A stretch of 64,000 bases of DNA from assembly GCF_000380335.1 (NCBI RefSeq), contig NC_021149.1:4764501-4828500 (forward strand). The letters are read 5' to 3'. Origin of the DNA: Azotobacter vinelandii CA. Its GTDB lineage: Bacteria; Pseudomonadota; Gammaproteobacteria; Pseudomonadales; Pseudomonadaceae. Shown in pieces: positions 29,587 to 41,380 of the stretch. The notes beneath the pieces were generated by a model. It ran no database searches. It had not been told where the DNA came from and worked only from the letters and a program-made list of their open reading frames with translations. Each line of letters starts with the position of its first letter. Positions within the stretch are counted from its first letter, which is position 1. The position numbers and the translations under genes were made by a program.

Positions 29587-30174
29587 TCACTTCTGCTTGC
29601 GCTTGCGGAACTCGGCCACCTTGGCGCGGTTTCCGCAGAGCGCCATGCTGCACCAGCGCCGGCGATGGGCCTTGGTGCGGTCGTAGAACCAGAGGATGCA
29701 CTGCGGGTGCTCGCAGACCCGTATCAGCGAGAAGTCGCCCTCGCACAGCAGCTCAGCCGCCCGCTCGGCCAGGGGCGCCAGGAACTGGGCGGCGGACTTG
29801 CGTTCGCCGACGGTCTCCAGCCGCGGACCTGCATCGCCATCCCAGCGTACCTGGCGGTAGCTGGCGGCCTGCGCCAGGAAGCGGTTCAGCTCGGTCGGAT
29901 CGCCGGGCTCGCCGTTCTTGCGCCGCTCGACCAGATCGCGGACGACTTCGCGCAACGCCCGCGCCGTTGCCAGCAAGGCCCCTGCCGGCAGGCTCGGCGC
30001 CTCGCCCGCGGCGGCCATTCCCAGGCGTTCCAGCCAGCGCAGCACGTCCGCGTCGGATTGCCAGAAGTCATGGGGAACACCGTCGACGCGAGCCACGGTA
30101 TTCAGCATGTCGAGCACCGGATGATCGGCCAGGACATAGGGCTCGGCCGGAGTATCGCCAGGTTTCGCGGTCAT
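29587..30174 (-). CDS. CGNR zinc-finger regulator (ABATE domain)
   Basis: A 195-residue protein. The N-terminal ABATE-type domain (LADHPVLDMLNTVARVDG) is thought to bind a small ligand. The C-terminal CGNR zinc finger has cysteines in RVCEHPQCILWFYD and WCSMALCGNR, followed by a basic KVAEFRKRKQK tail. CGNR proteins are transcription factors. It diverges from an alpha/beta hydrolase across 228 bases that carry repeated GTTAC motifs, so it may control that gene and once may have controlled the SDR next to it. Confidence 0.88.
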   Translation of the reverse strand: MTAKPGDTPAEPYVLADHPVLDMLNTVARVDGVPHDFWQSDADVLRWLERLGMAAAGEAPSLPAGALLATARALREVVRDLVERRKNGEPGDPTELNRFLAQAASYRQVRWDGDAGPRLETVGERKSAAQFLAPLAERAAELLCEGDFSLIRVCEHPQCILWFYDRTKAHRRRWCSMALCGNRAKVAEFRKRKQK

Positions 30175-30201
30175 TTCGATTCTCCATCGCGACGGCCCAT
30201 C

Positions 30202-30388
30202 GTAACCTTAATACACATTTTTTCAAGTTACCGATAGGAGCGAACCGGCGCCGACAATCCCCGCCACCCGTTCAGGTGGAGGAAAAAGCCGACGAACGGC
30301 AATGAAACCATTAAAAATAATTTGACAGGTTACAAATACAGGACAGAATGACTCTCCAGTAACCGCTTAAATGAAAATCAAAAGTTAC
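30202..30388. repeat. Five GTTAC/GTAAC motifs in a divergent promoter region
   Basis: GTAACC at 30202, GTTACC at 30227, GGTTAC at 30328, GTAACC at 30359 and GTTAC at 30384 lie between the CGNR and hydrolase genes. The outer pair forms GTAAC-N20-GTTAC and the inner pair GGTTAC-N25-GTAACC. They frame a promoter-like TTGACA (30322-30327) with CAGAAT 16 bases later. This is a candidate operator set. Confidence 0.4.
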
Positions 30389-30402
30389 AGAGGACTCGCC
30401 AG

Positions 30403-31293
30403 ATGACCACTGTCCCTTCCAGCGCCGCAACCGTCATCCATCACCGTTTCGCCGATGCCGACGGCGTCCGCGTGTTCTATCGCGAAGCCGGCGATCCCGC
30501 CGCTCCGGTACTGCTCCTGCTGCACGGTTTCCCGAGCTCGTCCCATCAGTTCCGCACGCTGATCCCGCTGCTGGCCGACCGTTTCCGCATCATCGCCCCC
30601 GACCTGCCCGGCTTCGGTTTCACTGAGGTGCCGGCCGAGCGCCACTACCGCTACGGCTTCGACGCCCTCGCCCGGACCCTCGGCGCCTTCGTCGACGCGC
30701 TCGGCCTCAAGCGATACGCCCTGTACGTGTTCGATTACGGCGCACCGACCGGACTGCGCCTGGCCGTGGCCCATCCGGAACGCGTCACCGGCCTCGTCTC
30801 GCAGAATGGCAACACCTATCTGGAAGGCCTGGGCGATGCCTGGGCGCCGATCCGGGCCTACTGGAGCGAGCCCAGCCCGGAAAACCGCCAGGCCATCCGC
30901 GACGCCATCCTCCATCTGGAAGGCACCCGCTGGCAGTACCTGCATGGCGTCGACGACCCGGCGCTCGTCGCCCCCGAGGCCTATACCCTCGACGCCTTGC
31001 TGCTGGAGCGTCCCGGCAACAAGGACATCCAGTTGGACCTGTTCCTCGACTACGCCAACAACCTCGAGCGTTACCCGGACTTCCAAAGGTTCTTCCGTAC
31101 CAGTCGGGTTCCGACCCTGGTGATCTGGGGCCGGCACGATCCTTTCTTCATTCCGCCGGGTGCCGAAGCGTTCAAGCGCGACAACCCCGACGCCGTGGTG
31201 GAGTTGCTGGATACCGGCCACTTCGCCCTGGAAACCCATGCCGCCCACATTGCCCGGCGCATTCGCGAGGTGATCGGCAGTGCCGTCGCCTGA
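30403..31293 (+). CDS. Alpha/beta hydrolase of the epoxide hydrolase/haloalkane dehalogenase type
   Basis: A 296-residue cytoplasmic alpha/beta hydrolase. The oxyanion loop is HGFP (residues 41-44). The nucleophile position in YVFDYGAPTG is Asp111, not Ser, which is the epoxide hydrolase and dehalogenase signature. The acid is likely the Asp of GRHDPFF and the base His is in DTGHFALETH. A cap domain lies between. The substrate is unknown. It is divergent from the CGNR regulator and not in an operon. Confidence 0.88.
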   Translation: MTTVPSSAATVIHHRFADADGVRVFYREAGDPAAPVLLLLHGFPSSSHQFRTLIPLLADRFRIIAPDLPGFGFTEVPAERHYRYGFDALARTLGAFVDALGLKRYALYVFDYGAPTGLRLAVAHPERVTGLVSQNGNTYLEGLGDAWAPIRAYWSEPSPENRQAIRDAILHLEGTRWQYLHGVDDPALVAPEAYTLDALLLERPGNKDIQLDLFLDYANNLERYPDFQRFFRTSRVPTLVIWGRHDPFFIPPGAEAFKRDNPDAVVELLDTGHFALETHAAHIARRIREVIGSAVA

Positions 31294-31311
31294 TTGATAC
31301 CGCCAGGGGCG

Positions 31312-31347
31312 GGAACGAGGCGCCCTCCCGGCCAGGGGCCTCGTTCC
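31312..31347. terminator. Bidirectional hairpin between convergent genes
   Basis: GGAACGAGGC (31312-31321) pairs with GCCTCGTTCC (31338-31347) between the hydrolase stop and the convergent DUF2780 stop. There is no long T run on either side, so termination efficiency is uncertain. Confidence 0.45.
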
Positions 31348-31354
31348 GCGCGGA

Positions 31355-32056
31355 TCAGGAGCCGGCGCCACCGACGCCGGTAGCCGGCGCCATGGCGGGA
31401 ACGGAGCCGGTGCCGACCCCGGTTGCCGTACCGGGCATGACGCCGGCGCCGCTCACGCCCCAGATGCCGGCCAGACTCTGTACCAACGGAGCGGCCACCC
31501 CCTGGTTGCCGAGAAACTGCAGCAGGATGGGCGCGAACTGGCCGGCCAGGCCGGCATCCATGCCCATGGCCGAGAAGGCCTGGTTGACGTCCTGCATGCT
31601 CTGCACGTTGTCGAGCAGTTCGCCGGTTTCCTCCAGTTGCGCGGACTGTTCGGCGGAGGGCCCGACGGACTTGCCGAGCAGGCCGCCGAGACCGCCGCCG
31701 AGACCGCCGAGGCCGCCGAGGCCGCCGAGGGCGCCGAGCTGGTCCAGCGCATTGTCGCCGGTGAGTTTTTCGATACCCGGAACCGACTCGCTCAATTGCG
31801 CATAGTCGCTCCCGGTGAGCTGGCTCTGCGCCAGTCCCAGCAGGGCGCCGGTACCGCCCAGCATCTGCAGCGGCGTGATCGGCAGCGCGCTCAGGGACTG
31901 GACCAGCCCGAGCACCTGCGAGGTCTTGTCGTCGCCGGCCTGCCCGCCCTTGAGAGCGGAGTACGCCTGGGCGGCGGAATTCAGGTCGAAGGCGAAGACC
32001 GGAACGCTCGCCAGGCTCAGCAGGGCGACCAGGGCAACGGAAGGGGACGCTTTCAT
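31355..32056 (-). CDS. DUF2780 exported protein
   Basis: A 233-residue protein with a 22-residue signal peptide (MKASPSVALVALLSLASVPVFA). A DUF2780/VcgC-type body follows (LVQSLSALPITPLQMLGGTG and AQSQLTGSDYAQLSESVPG). A Gly-Leu run (repeated GGLGGLGG, near 31680-31735) and a Gly/Ala-rich C-terminus are low in complexity. Function of the family is unknown. The 336 bases between it and the PepSY gene contain no recognisable gene; both genes are transcribed away from that gap. Confidence 0.85.
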   Translation of the reverse strand: MKASPSVALVALLSLASVPVFAFDLNSAAQAYSALKGGQAGDDKTSQVLGLVQSLSALPITPLQMLGGTGALLGLAQSQLTGSDYAQLSESVPGIEKLTGDNALDQLGALGGLGGLGGLGGGLGGLLGKSVGPSAEQSAQLEETGELLDNVQSMQDVNQAFSAMGMDAGLAGQFAPILLQFLGNQGVAAPLVQSLAGIWGVSGAGVMPGTATGVGTGSVPAMAPATGVGGAGS

Positions 32057-32392
32057 CGGGTGAAACCTCTCGACTCGGAATACGGACGCCAGCCAGCCGG
32101 CAGGCGAGCCGGACAGGTGACGGAAACGGGAAGGACGGTTCGTGGACAGGACGACAGGCTCAATCGCACGCGCGACGGTCCACGGATAGTGCGGCGGCAT
32201 TGCTGTGACAACCCACTCGGACACGGCCTCCGGGATGGGATAGGGGATCGACGACGGCTCTATGGTCAGCCATCGGCCCGGCACCCGCAACAGTTCTCCG
32301 CCGAACGAACGCAGCGCCCGATTCAGCTTGGTTTAAGCGGGCTGGCCTAGAGTTGGAAGCATCGACAGCCGATGACTCCCAGGAGAGCCAAG

Positions 32393-32701
32393 ATGAAAAC
32401 CCTCACCGTCCTCTTCGCCAGTGCCCTGCTCGCCGCCGGTGTCGGCCTCGCCCAGGCCCGCGACCTCGGCCCGGACGAAGCCACGAAGCTGCTCAAGGCC
32501 GGGACCATCCAGCCGTTCGAGACGCTCAACGCCGCCGCGCAGGCCAAGCACCCCGGCTCGACCATCCACGAAACCGAACTGGAAGAGGAATACGGCCGCT
32601 ACATCTACCAGGTCGAACTGCGCGACGCCCAGGGCCTGAAATGGGACGTGCATCTGGACGCCAGCAACGGCCAGGTGCTCAAGGATCACCAGGACGACTG
32701 A
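32393..32701 (+). CDS. PepSY-domain exported protein
   Basis: A 102-residue protein with a signal peptide (MKTLTVLFASALLAAGVGLA). One PepSY domain follows (IHETELEEEYGRYIYQVELR and WDVHLDASNGQVLKDHQDD). PepSY domains bind or inhibit peptidases in the periplasm. It starts at the ATG 32393 with an AGGAGAG site. It is a single gene; no sensor kinase or partner lies beside it. Confidence 0.88.
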   Translation: MKTLTVLFASALLAAGVGLAQARDLGPDEATKLLKAGTIQPFETLNAAAQAKHPGSTIHETELEEEYGRYIYQVELRDAQGLKWDVHLDASNGQVLKDHQDD

Positions 32702-32846
32702 AGGCCGGCGGAAGCCGAACCGTGCCCTCCCGCGGGACGGGCACGGCCTCGCCCGAGGGCTGTGGCGTCCCGTCCCACGGAGGCCGCAGGAAGAAGCCCG
32801 GCCGACTCCTTCCGCGCCCCGGCGGGGCGCCGATCCTCCCGGCCGG

Positions 32847-33059
32847 TCAGCACGCAGGCTCCGTCGCTTCCTTCGTTTCCACGGCCGGATCGAAACCGCC
32901 GTCCTCGAACAGATGCCAGTCCTCGCCGAGCAGTTCGGCCGGGTGCATCGTCCGGTCGGCGCCGTTCCCGCATGCCAGGGACGTCGCCGGACAATAGCGG
33001 TCGCAGCCCCAGCAGATTCGCTCGGGATGCTTGGGGTTCAAGGGAAATTTCTTCGCCAT
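32847..33059 (-). CDS. DUF3079 small cysteine-rich protein
   Basis: A 70-residue protein beginning MAKKFPLNPKHPERICWGCD, with CDRYCPATSLACGNG giving five cysteines in the first half. This is the highly conserved DUF3079 pattern, probably metal-binding. The remaining part (HPAELLGEDWHLFED) is acidic. It is complete and of usual length; function is unknown. It diverges from the nitroreductase gene across 190 bases. Confidence 0.88.
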   Translation of the reverse strand: MAKKFPLNPKHPERICWGCDRYCPATSLACGNGADRTMHPAELLGEDWHLFEDGGFDPAVETKEATEPAC

Positions 33060-33249
33060 TATCTATCGCTGCCTGATGCCGTGTGGGTCGGATTCACGAA
33101 TCGCTTCGCAGTGCAATCTAACGTTTTTCCCCGGGGATTTCGCGACGAACCGGCGACCGGCGAGCGGACGACGCAAGACACCCGAGGATGAAAACCCCCG
33201 TCACCTGGGGTATACCTGCGCCTTCTCGCCCGATTCGAGGAGCCCGCCC

Positions 33250-33924
33250 ATGCAGGTCGAAGATGCCATCCGTTCGCGCAAGTCGATACGCCGCTTCCGT
33301 CCCGATCCCGTTCCGCGCGCCCAGATCGAGCGCATCCTGGAACTGGCGGCGCAAGCGCCGAGCGGCGCCAATACCCAGCCATGGAAAGTCCGCGCGGTAA
33401 GCGGCGCGGTCCGCGACGCATTGTGCCGGGCGGTGAGCGCGGCGGCCGAACGGGAGCCGCAGCGGCACCATGCCGAGTACGGCTACTATCCCGATCCCTG
33501 GTTCGAGCCCTATCTCGAGCGCCGGCGGACCATGGGCTTCAGCCTCTACGACACACTCGGCATCGCCCGCGGCGACCGGGCGGCACGGGAACGGCAGGCG
33601 CTGCGCAACTTCCAGTTCTTCGACGCGCCGGTCGGCCTGCTGATCTCCATGGACCGGCGGATGAACACCGGCAGCTTTCTCGACATGGGCATGTTCATCC
33701 AGAACCTGATGCTGGCGGCCCGCGGCGAAGGACTGCACAGTTGTCCCCAGGGGGTCTTCGCCGACTATCACCAGGTGGTGCGCGAGCAGGGATTGCTCGG
33801 CGAAGAAGAGATCCTGCTCTGTGCCGTGGCCCTCGGCCGCGAGGCCCCCGAAGCGCCGGAAAACGGCCTGGTCACCGAGCGGGTGCCGGTGGCGGAATTC
33901 GCCACCTTCCACGGTTTCGATTGA
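33250..33924 (+). CDS. Nitroreductase-family oxidoreductase
   Basis: A 224-residue FMN-dependent nitroreductase. The FMN-phosphate-binding SRKSIRRFRPDPVPRAQIER and APSGANTQPWKV regions are present at the N-terminus, and the C-terminal half has MFIQNLMLAARGEGLHSCPQ, the usual dimer and flavin segment. These enzymes reduce nitro compounds, quinones or similar with NAD(P)H. The start at 33250 was chosen because translation upstream is not protein-like; CCCGCC separates it from a weak GGAG. It is convergent with gcvP, leaving 34 bases. Confidence 0.9.
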   Translation: MQVEDAIRSRKSIRRFRPDPVPRAQIERILELAAQAPSGANTQPWKVRAVSGAVRDALCRAVSAAAEREPQRHHAEYGYYPDPWFEPYLERRRTMGFSLYDTLGIARGDRAARERQALRNFQFFDAPVGLLISMDRRMNTGSFLDMGMFIQNLMLAARGEGLHSCPQGVFADYHQVVREQGLLGEEEILLCAVALGREAPEAPENGLVTERVPVAEFATFHGFD

Positions 33925-33958
33925 GGCCGGCGGCCGAACGCCGCCGGCCCCATCGACC

Positions 33959-36832
<2,874 letters not shown>

Positions 36833-36854
36833 GGCGGCTCTCGGCTGAAAAGAC

Positions 36855-36877
36855 GAAGCCCCGACGGGCGAGGCTTC
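36855..36877 (-). terminator. Hairpin between gcvH and gcvP
   Basis: On the minus strand GAAGCC and GGCTTC flank an 11-base loop, followed by GTCTTTTC. It could act as a partial terminator or an RNA-processing stem that lowers gcvP relative to gcvH. Confidence 0.45.
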
Positions 36878-36929
36878 AGGAGAAATGGATCGGCTGGCGG
36901 CGCCCACGGACAACGCAGACGCGCGGCGA

Positions 36930-37319
36930 TCAGGCTCCGGCGGCGCAGGCGGCTTCGTAGCCGGCCGCGTCGAGCAACTTGCCCAGGTCGCCGGCGTCGT
37001 TCGGCTTGAGCTTGAAGAACCAGCTGCCATAGGGATCGCTGTTGACCAGCTCGGGGCTGTCGGTCAGCGCTTCGTTGATCGCGATCACCTCGCCGGCGAC
37101 CGGCGCGTAGATATCGGAGGCGGCCTTCACCGATTCCACCACCCCGGCCTCCTGTTCGGCGGCCAGCGCCTTGCCGACTTCCGGCAGTTCGACGAACACC
37201 ACGTCGCCCAGGGCTTCCTGGGCGTGGTCGGAAATGCCCACGGTGACGGTGCCGTCCGCTTCCAGTCGGGCCCATTCGTGGCTGGCCGTGTAACGCAGAT
37301 CGGCGGGGATATTGCTCAT
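36930..37319 (-). CDS. gcvH: Glycine cleavage system H protein
   Basis: A 129-residue lipoyl carrier. The attachment lysine is in [17 protein letters not shown]; the start [20 protein letters not shown] is typical. The lipoyl arm shuttles the aminomethyl group from GcvP to GcvT and is reoxidised by lipoamide dehydrogenase. It lies 44 bases after gcvT and is normal in size. Confidence 0.97.
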   Translation of the reverse strand: MSNIPADLRYTASHEWARLEADGTVTVGISDHAQEALGDVVFVELPEVGKALAAEQEAGVVESVKAASDIYAPVAGEVIAINEALTDSPELVNSDPYGSWFFKLKPNDAGDLGKLLDAAGYEAACAAGA

Positions 37320-37363
37320 GTCGTGTCCTCGGGTTGGGGGCGAAAGGGCTCGCCCGGAAAAAT

Positions 37364-38446
37364 CTAGATCAAGGCCTTGCCGTGGCGGACGAAGTTCGGC
37401 CGGACGACGCGGACGGGCAGCCAGCGGCCGCGGATCTCCACCTCGGCGCGCTCGCCGGTGGCGGCCGGTACCCGGGCCAGGGCGATGGACTTGCCCAGCG
37501 TCGGCGAGAAGCTGCCGCTGGTGATCTCGCCTTCGCCGAGACCGTCCACCCGCACCACCTGGCGGGCGCGCAGCACGCCGCGCTCCTCCAGCAGCAACCC
37601 CACCAGTTTAGGCTGACCGCCGGCGCGGCGCTGCGCTTCCAGCGCCGCGCGGCCGATGAAGTCGCGCCCGGCGGGGTCCCAGGCGATGGTCCAGCCGAGG
37701 TTCGCCGCCAGCGGCGAGACGCTCTCGTCCATCTCCCGGCCGTGGAGGTTCAGGCCCGCCTCCAGGCGCAGGGTGTCGCGGGCGCCGAGGCCGCCGGGAG
37801 CGATGCCGGCGCCGACCAGGTCGTTGAAGAAGTCCGGCGCCTGCGCCGCCGGCAGCAGGATTTCCAGGCCGTCCTCGCCGGTATAGCCGGTGCGGGCGAT
37901 GAACCAGTCGCCTTCGGTCAGGCCCTCGAACGGGCGCAGTTCGTGGATCAGCGCGGCGCGCGAAGCGGCGAGCAACTCGCCGGTGCGCGCCCGCGCCTTC
38001 GGCCCCTGGATGGCGAGCATGGCCAGATCCCGACGCTCGCGCAGTTCGACGACGAAGCCGGCGGCCTGCCCGCGTATCCAGTCCAGGTCGCGCTCGCGGG
38101 TAGCCGCGTTGAGCACCAGGCGGTAACCGAAATCGGCGAGATAGACGATGAGGTCGTCGATCACCCCGCCGCGCTCGTTGAGCATGACGCTGTAGAGGGC
38201 CTTGCCGGGGCTTTTCAGGTGCGCCACGTCGTTGGCCAGCAGGCGCCGCAGCCAGATCCCGGCATCCGCGCCCAGGACATCCACCACCGTCATGTGGGAG
38301 ACGTCGAAGACGCCGCAGTCGCGTCGCACCTGGTGATGTTCCTCGACCTGCGAACCATAGTGCAGGGGCATGTCCCAGCCGCCGAAATCGACGATCCTGG
38401 CGCCCAGTGCGAGATGCTGGTCGTAGAGCGGCGTGCGCAGTCCCAT
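37364..38446 (-). CDS. gcvT: Aminomethyltransferase, glycine cleavage T protein
   Basis: GcvT moves the aminomethyl carbon to tetrahydrofolate, giving 5,10-methylene-THF and ammonia. The 360-residue product starts [20 protein letters not shown] and contains [12 protein letters not shown] and [10 protein letters not shown], both family hallmarks. The ATG at 38446 has a GGAGAAC ribosome-binding site; in-frame codons upstream are not protein-like. It is the first gene of gcvT-gcvH-gcvP. No glycine riboswitch is seen in the 119 bases before it. Confidence 0.96.
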   Translation of the reverse strand: MGLRTPLYDQHLALGARIVDFGGWDMPLHYGSQVEEHHQVRRDCGVFDVSHMTVVDVLGADAGIWLRRLLANDVAHLKSPGKALYSVMLNERGGVIDDLIVYLADFGYRLVLNAATRERDLDWIRGQAAGFVVELRERRDLAMLAIQGPKARARTGELLAASRAALIHELRPFEGLTEGDWFIARTGYTGEDGLEILLPAAQAPDFFNDLVGAGIAPGGLGARDTLRLEAGLNLHGREMDESVSPLAANLGWTIAWDPAGRDFIGRAALEAQRRAGGQPKLVGLLLEERGVLRARQVVRVDGLGEGEITSGSFSPTLGKSIALARVPAATGERAEVEIRGRWLPVRVVRPNFVRHGKALI

Positions 38447-38565
38447 GGGGTTCTCCTTCCGTACCCGACGCATCGCGGTGCGCCGGCCCTCAAAGCAGGC
38501 CACGGATGGCGCGCATTGTAGCCGCAAGGCCGGGCCCGGTCACGGCGCCGGACCGACCGGCGGCC

Positions 38566-40182
38566 TCAGCCCGGCTGGCGTGCCGAGCGGCGGATCAGGC
38601 CGATCACCGGCAGCAGTCCGACCAGCACCAGGGTCAGCGCCGGCAGCGCGGCGCGGGCCCATTCGCCTTCGCTGGTCATCTCGAAGATGCGCACCGCCAG
38701 GGTGTCCCAGCCGAACGGGCGCATCAGCAGGGTCGCCGGCATTTCCTTGAGCACGTCGACGAACACCAGCAGCACGGCGCTCAGGGTGCCGGGCAGCAGC
38801 AGGGGCAGGTAGATCCGCCGGAACAGCTGCGAACCGCCGACGCCCAGACTGCGCGCGGCCTCCGGCAGCGACGGGCGGACCCGCGCCAGGCTGCTTTCCA
38901 GAGGGCCGAAGGCCACCGCCAGGAAGCGCACCAGATAGGCCAGCAACAGGGCCGTCAGGCTGCCCAGCAGCAGCGGCTTGCCGGCGCCGCCGAGCCAGGA
39001 GGACAAGGGGATCACCAGTTCGCGGTCGAGATAGCTGAAGGCGAGCATGATGGACACCGCCAGCACCGAGCCCGGCAGGGCGTAGCCCAGATTGGCCAGG
39101 CCGACCGCCGTGCCCATGGTCCGCCCCGGCACCAGGCGCCGGGCGAAGGCCAGCAGCATGGCGCAGGCGACGGTGAGCAGCGCGGCGCAACCGCCCAGCC
39201 AGAGGGTATGCAGGATCAGCGCGGCGTAGCGCTCGTCGAGGTCGAAGCGGCCACGTTGCCAGAACCAGGCCAGCAGTTGCAGGACCGGTATGACGAAGGC
39301 GCAAAGGAACACCAGAATGCACCAGGCGCTGGCCGCCGTGGCCTTGAAGCCGTGCAGCCGGTACAGCGCCCGCCCGCGCGGTCGCTCGCTGCTCGGCCGC
39401 GGCATGCCGCGGGCGCGGCGCTCGCCGTAGACCACCAGCATCACCGCCAGGAGCAGCAGGCTGGCGAGCTGGGTGGCGCTGGACAGGCTGTAGAAGCCGT
39501 ACCAGGTCTTGTAGATGGCGGTGGTGAAGGTGTCGTAGTTGAACACCGAGACGGCGCCGAAGTCGGCCAGGGTTTCCATCATCGCCAGGGCCAGGCCGGC
39601 ACCGATGGCCGGCCGCGCCATCGGCAGGGCCACGCGCCAGAAGGCCTGCCAGGGCGACAGGCCCAGGGCCCGCGCGGCTTCCATCAGGCCCTTGCCCTGG
39701 GCCAGGAAGGCGCTGCGCGCGAGCAGGTAGACGTAGGGATAGAAGACCAGCACCAGGACCAGGATCACCCCGCCGGTGGAACGCACCCGCGGCAGCCGCA
39801 GACCGCTGCCGAACCACTCGCGCAGAAGGCTCTGCAACGGACCGGAGAAATCCAGCAGGCCGACGAAGACAAAGGCCAGCACATAGGCGGGAATCGCGAA
39901 GGGCAGCATCAGCGCCCAGTCCAGCCAGCGCCGGCCGGGGAATTCGCAGAGACTGGTCAGCCAGGCCAGACTCACCCCCAGCAGGGTGACGCCGGTGCCG
40001 ACGCCCAGCAACAGGGTCAGGGTGTTGCCGAGCAGGCGCGGCATCTGGGTATCCCACAGATGCCGCCAGATTTCGCCATCGACGCTGTGCCAGGAAAGTA
40101 CCAGCACGCTGAGAGGCAGCAGCACCAGGGCAGCGATGGAGAAGACGATGGGATACCAGCGACGCTGGGCGGAATGGGACAC
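38566..40182 (-). CDS. Iron(III) ABC transporter permease (FbpB/HitB type)
   Basis: A 538-residue permease made of two fused six-helix halves, each with an ABC coupling loop (EAARALGLSPWQAFWRVALP and then EAARSLGVGGSQLFRRIYLP). It is the FbpB/SfuB/HitB type for ferric ions. The GTG at 40182 has a GGAG seven bases upstream; an upstream in-frame start would read through the hairpin and is rejected. The binding protein precedes it. No ATPase is adjacent, so it must be encoded elsewhere. Confidence 0.92.
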   Translation of the reverse strand: MSHSAQRRWYPIVFSIAALVLLPLSVLVLSWHSVDGEIWRHLWDTQMPRLLGNTLTLLLGVGTGVTLLGVSLAWLTSLCEFPGRRWLDWALMLPFAIPAYVLAFVFVGLLDFSGPLQSLLREWFGSGLRLPRVRSTGGVILVLVLVFYPYVYLLARSAFLAQGKGLMEAARALGLSPWQAFWRVALPMARPAIGAGLALAMMETLADFGAVSVFNYDTFTTAIYKTWYGFYSLSSATQLASLLLLAVMLVVYGERRARGMPRPSSERPRGRALYRLHGFKATAASAWCILVFLCAFVIPVLQLLAWFWQRGRFDLDERYAALILHTLWLGGCAALLTVACAMLLAFARRLVPGRTMGTAVGLANLGYALPGSVLAVSIMLAFSYLDRELVIPLSSWLGGAGKPLLLGSLTALLLAYLVRFLAVAFGPLESSLARVRPSLPEAARSLGVGGSQLFRRIYLPLLLPGTLSAVLLVFVDVLKEMPATLLMRPFGWDTLAVRIFEMTSEGEWARAALPALTLVLVGLLPVIGLIRRSARQPG

Positions 40183-40208
40183 GACAGCTCCCCGATACGG
40201 AAAACGAA

Positions 40209-40244
40209 TCGGGCCGCAGGCGGAACGCTCCGCCTGCGGCCCGA
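40209..40244 (-). other. Strong hairpin between binding protein and permease genes
   Basis: TCGGGCCGCAGGCGGA (40209-40224) pairs perfectly over 16 bases with 40229-40244 around an ACGC loop. It sits between the binding-protein stop and the permease start. Such stems often stop exonucleases or transcription partially, giving much more binding protein than permease. On the minus strand it is followed by ATTCGTTTT. Confidence 0.65.
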
Positions 40245-40267
40245 GGCTCACGCTCCTGGCGTACGCC

Positions 40268-41272
40268 TCAGTTCCAGCCGGCACGGTCCATCAGGCGGAT
40301 CGCCTCGGCCTGGCGCTTGCCGGCGATCTCGACCGGCACGCTGTCGGCCTTGAAGCTGCCCCAGGCGGCGACTTCCTTGGACGGAGCCACCTGCGGATTG
40401 GCCGGGTATTCCTGGTTGAGGTCGGCCAGCAGGCGCTGGGCCTTCTCGGCGGTCATCCACTCCACCAGCTTCTGCGCGGCCTGCGGGTGCGGGGCGTACT
40501 TGGTCACGCCGGCGCCGGAGAGGTTGACGTGCACGCCGCGATCGCCCTGGTTCGGCCAGAAGGGCTTCACCTTCAGGCCCGGGTTCTCCTTGTGCAGGCG
40601 GCCGTAGTAATAGGTGTTGGCGATGCCCACGTCGCACTGGCCGGCGTCGATCGCCAGCAGCAGGGCGTTGTCGTCGGCGAACACGTCGGTGGCCAGGTTG
40701 TTCACCCAGCCCCTGACGATCTGCTCGGCCTTCTCCGCGCCATGGGCCTCGATCAGGGTGGCGGTCAGCGACTGGTTGTAGACCTTCTTGCTGGTGCGCA
40801 GGCACAGGCGGCCTTCCCAGTTCTCGTCGGCCAGGGCTTCGTAGGTGGAAAGCTCTTCGGGCCTGACCCGTTCGGTGGAATAGAAGATGGTCCGTGCGCG
40901 CAGCGACAGGCCGCTCCAGGCGCCGGTGGCGGAGCGGTACTGGGGCGGGATGTTGGCCTTGACGACGGGCGAGTCGATCGGCCGCAGGACGCCTTCCTGC
41001 TCGGCCTGCCAGAGGTTGCCGGCATCCACGGTGATCAACAGGTCGGCCGGTGTGTTCTTGCCTTCGGCCTTGAGGCGGGCGATCAGCGGGGCTTCCTTGT
41101 CGGTGATGAATTTCACCTTGACTCCGGTTTCGGCGGTATAGGCATCGAAGACCGGCTTGATCAACTCGTCGATGCGCGACGAATAGACCACGATCTCGTC
41201 GTCGGCGGCCAGGGCGGCGCCGGAGAGCGCGCCCAGGACCAGGACGGCGAGAATGTGCTTGCTTGCCTGCAT
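40268..41272 (-). CDS. Periplasmic iron(III)-binding protein (FbpA/HitA type)
   Basis: A 334-residue periplasmic protein with a 22-residue signal peptide ([20 protein letters not shown]). The mature start [20 protein letters not shown] and the [10 protein letters not shown] motif, with tandem tyrosines that coordinate Fe(III) in FbpA, identify it. It delivers ferric ion to the downstream permease. An AT-rich, weakly Fur-like stretch precedes it. P. aeruginosa has the same binding protein-permease pair beside gcvTHP. Confidence 0.93.
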   Translation of the reverse strand: MQASKHILAVLVLGALSGAALAADDEIVVYSSRIDELIKPVFDAYTAETGVKVKFITDKEAPLIARLKAEGKNTPADLLITVDAGNLWQAEQEGVLRPIDSPVVKANIPPQYRSATGAWSGLSLRARTIFYSTERVRPEELSTYEALADENWEGRLCLRTSKKVYNQSLTATLIEAHGAEKAEQIVRGWVNNLATDVFADDNALLLAIDAGQCDVGIANTYYYGRLHKENPGLKVKPFWPNQGDRGVHVNLSGAGVTKYAPHPQAAQKLVEWMTAEKAQRLLADLNQEYPANPQVAPSKEVAAWGSFKADSVPVEIAGKRQAEAIRLMDRAGWN

Positions 41273-41302
41273 GGAACCCCCCTCGTGTGCATTAAGTGCA
41301 GC

Positions 41303-41325
41303 GAATAATAGTGACTAGCATTTAG
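41303..41325. promoter_or_regulatory. Weak candidate Fur site before the iron-binding protein
   Basis: An AT-rich stretch with AATAAT and GCATTT hexamers lies 31 bases upstream of the start. Similarity to the Fur consensus is only partial; the context (iron transport) raises it slightly. Confidence 0.25.
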
Positions 41326-41380
41326 CTTCACAACTTGGCAAATGTCGCGCGGTATGTCGCCGGCAGAGGGGGTTCGGGGG

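Noticed and set aside
38447-38565. Glycine riboswitch before gcvT
   Set aside because: The 119-base spacer is too short for a tandem aptamer, and no conserved glycine-aptamer core was seen.
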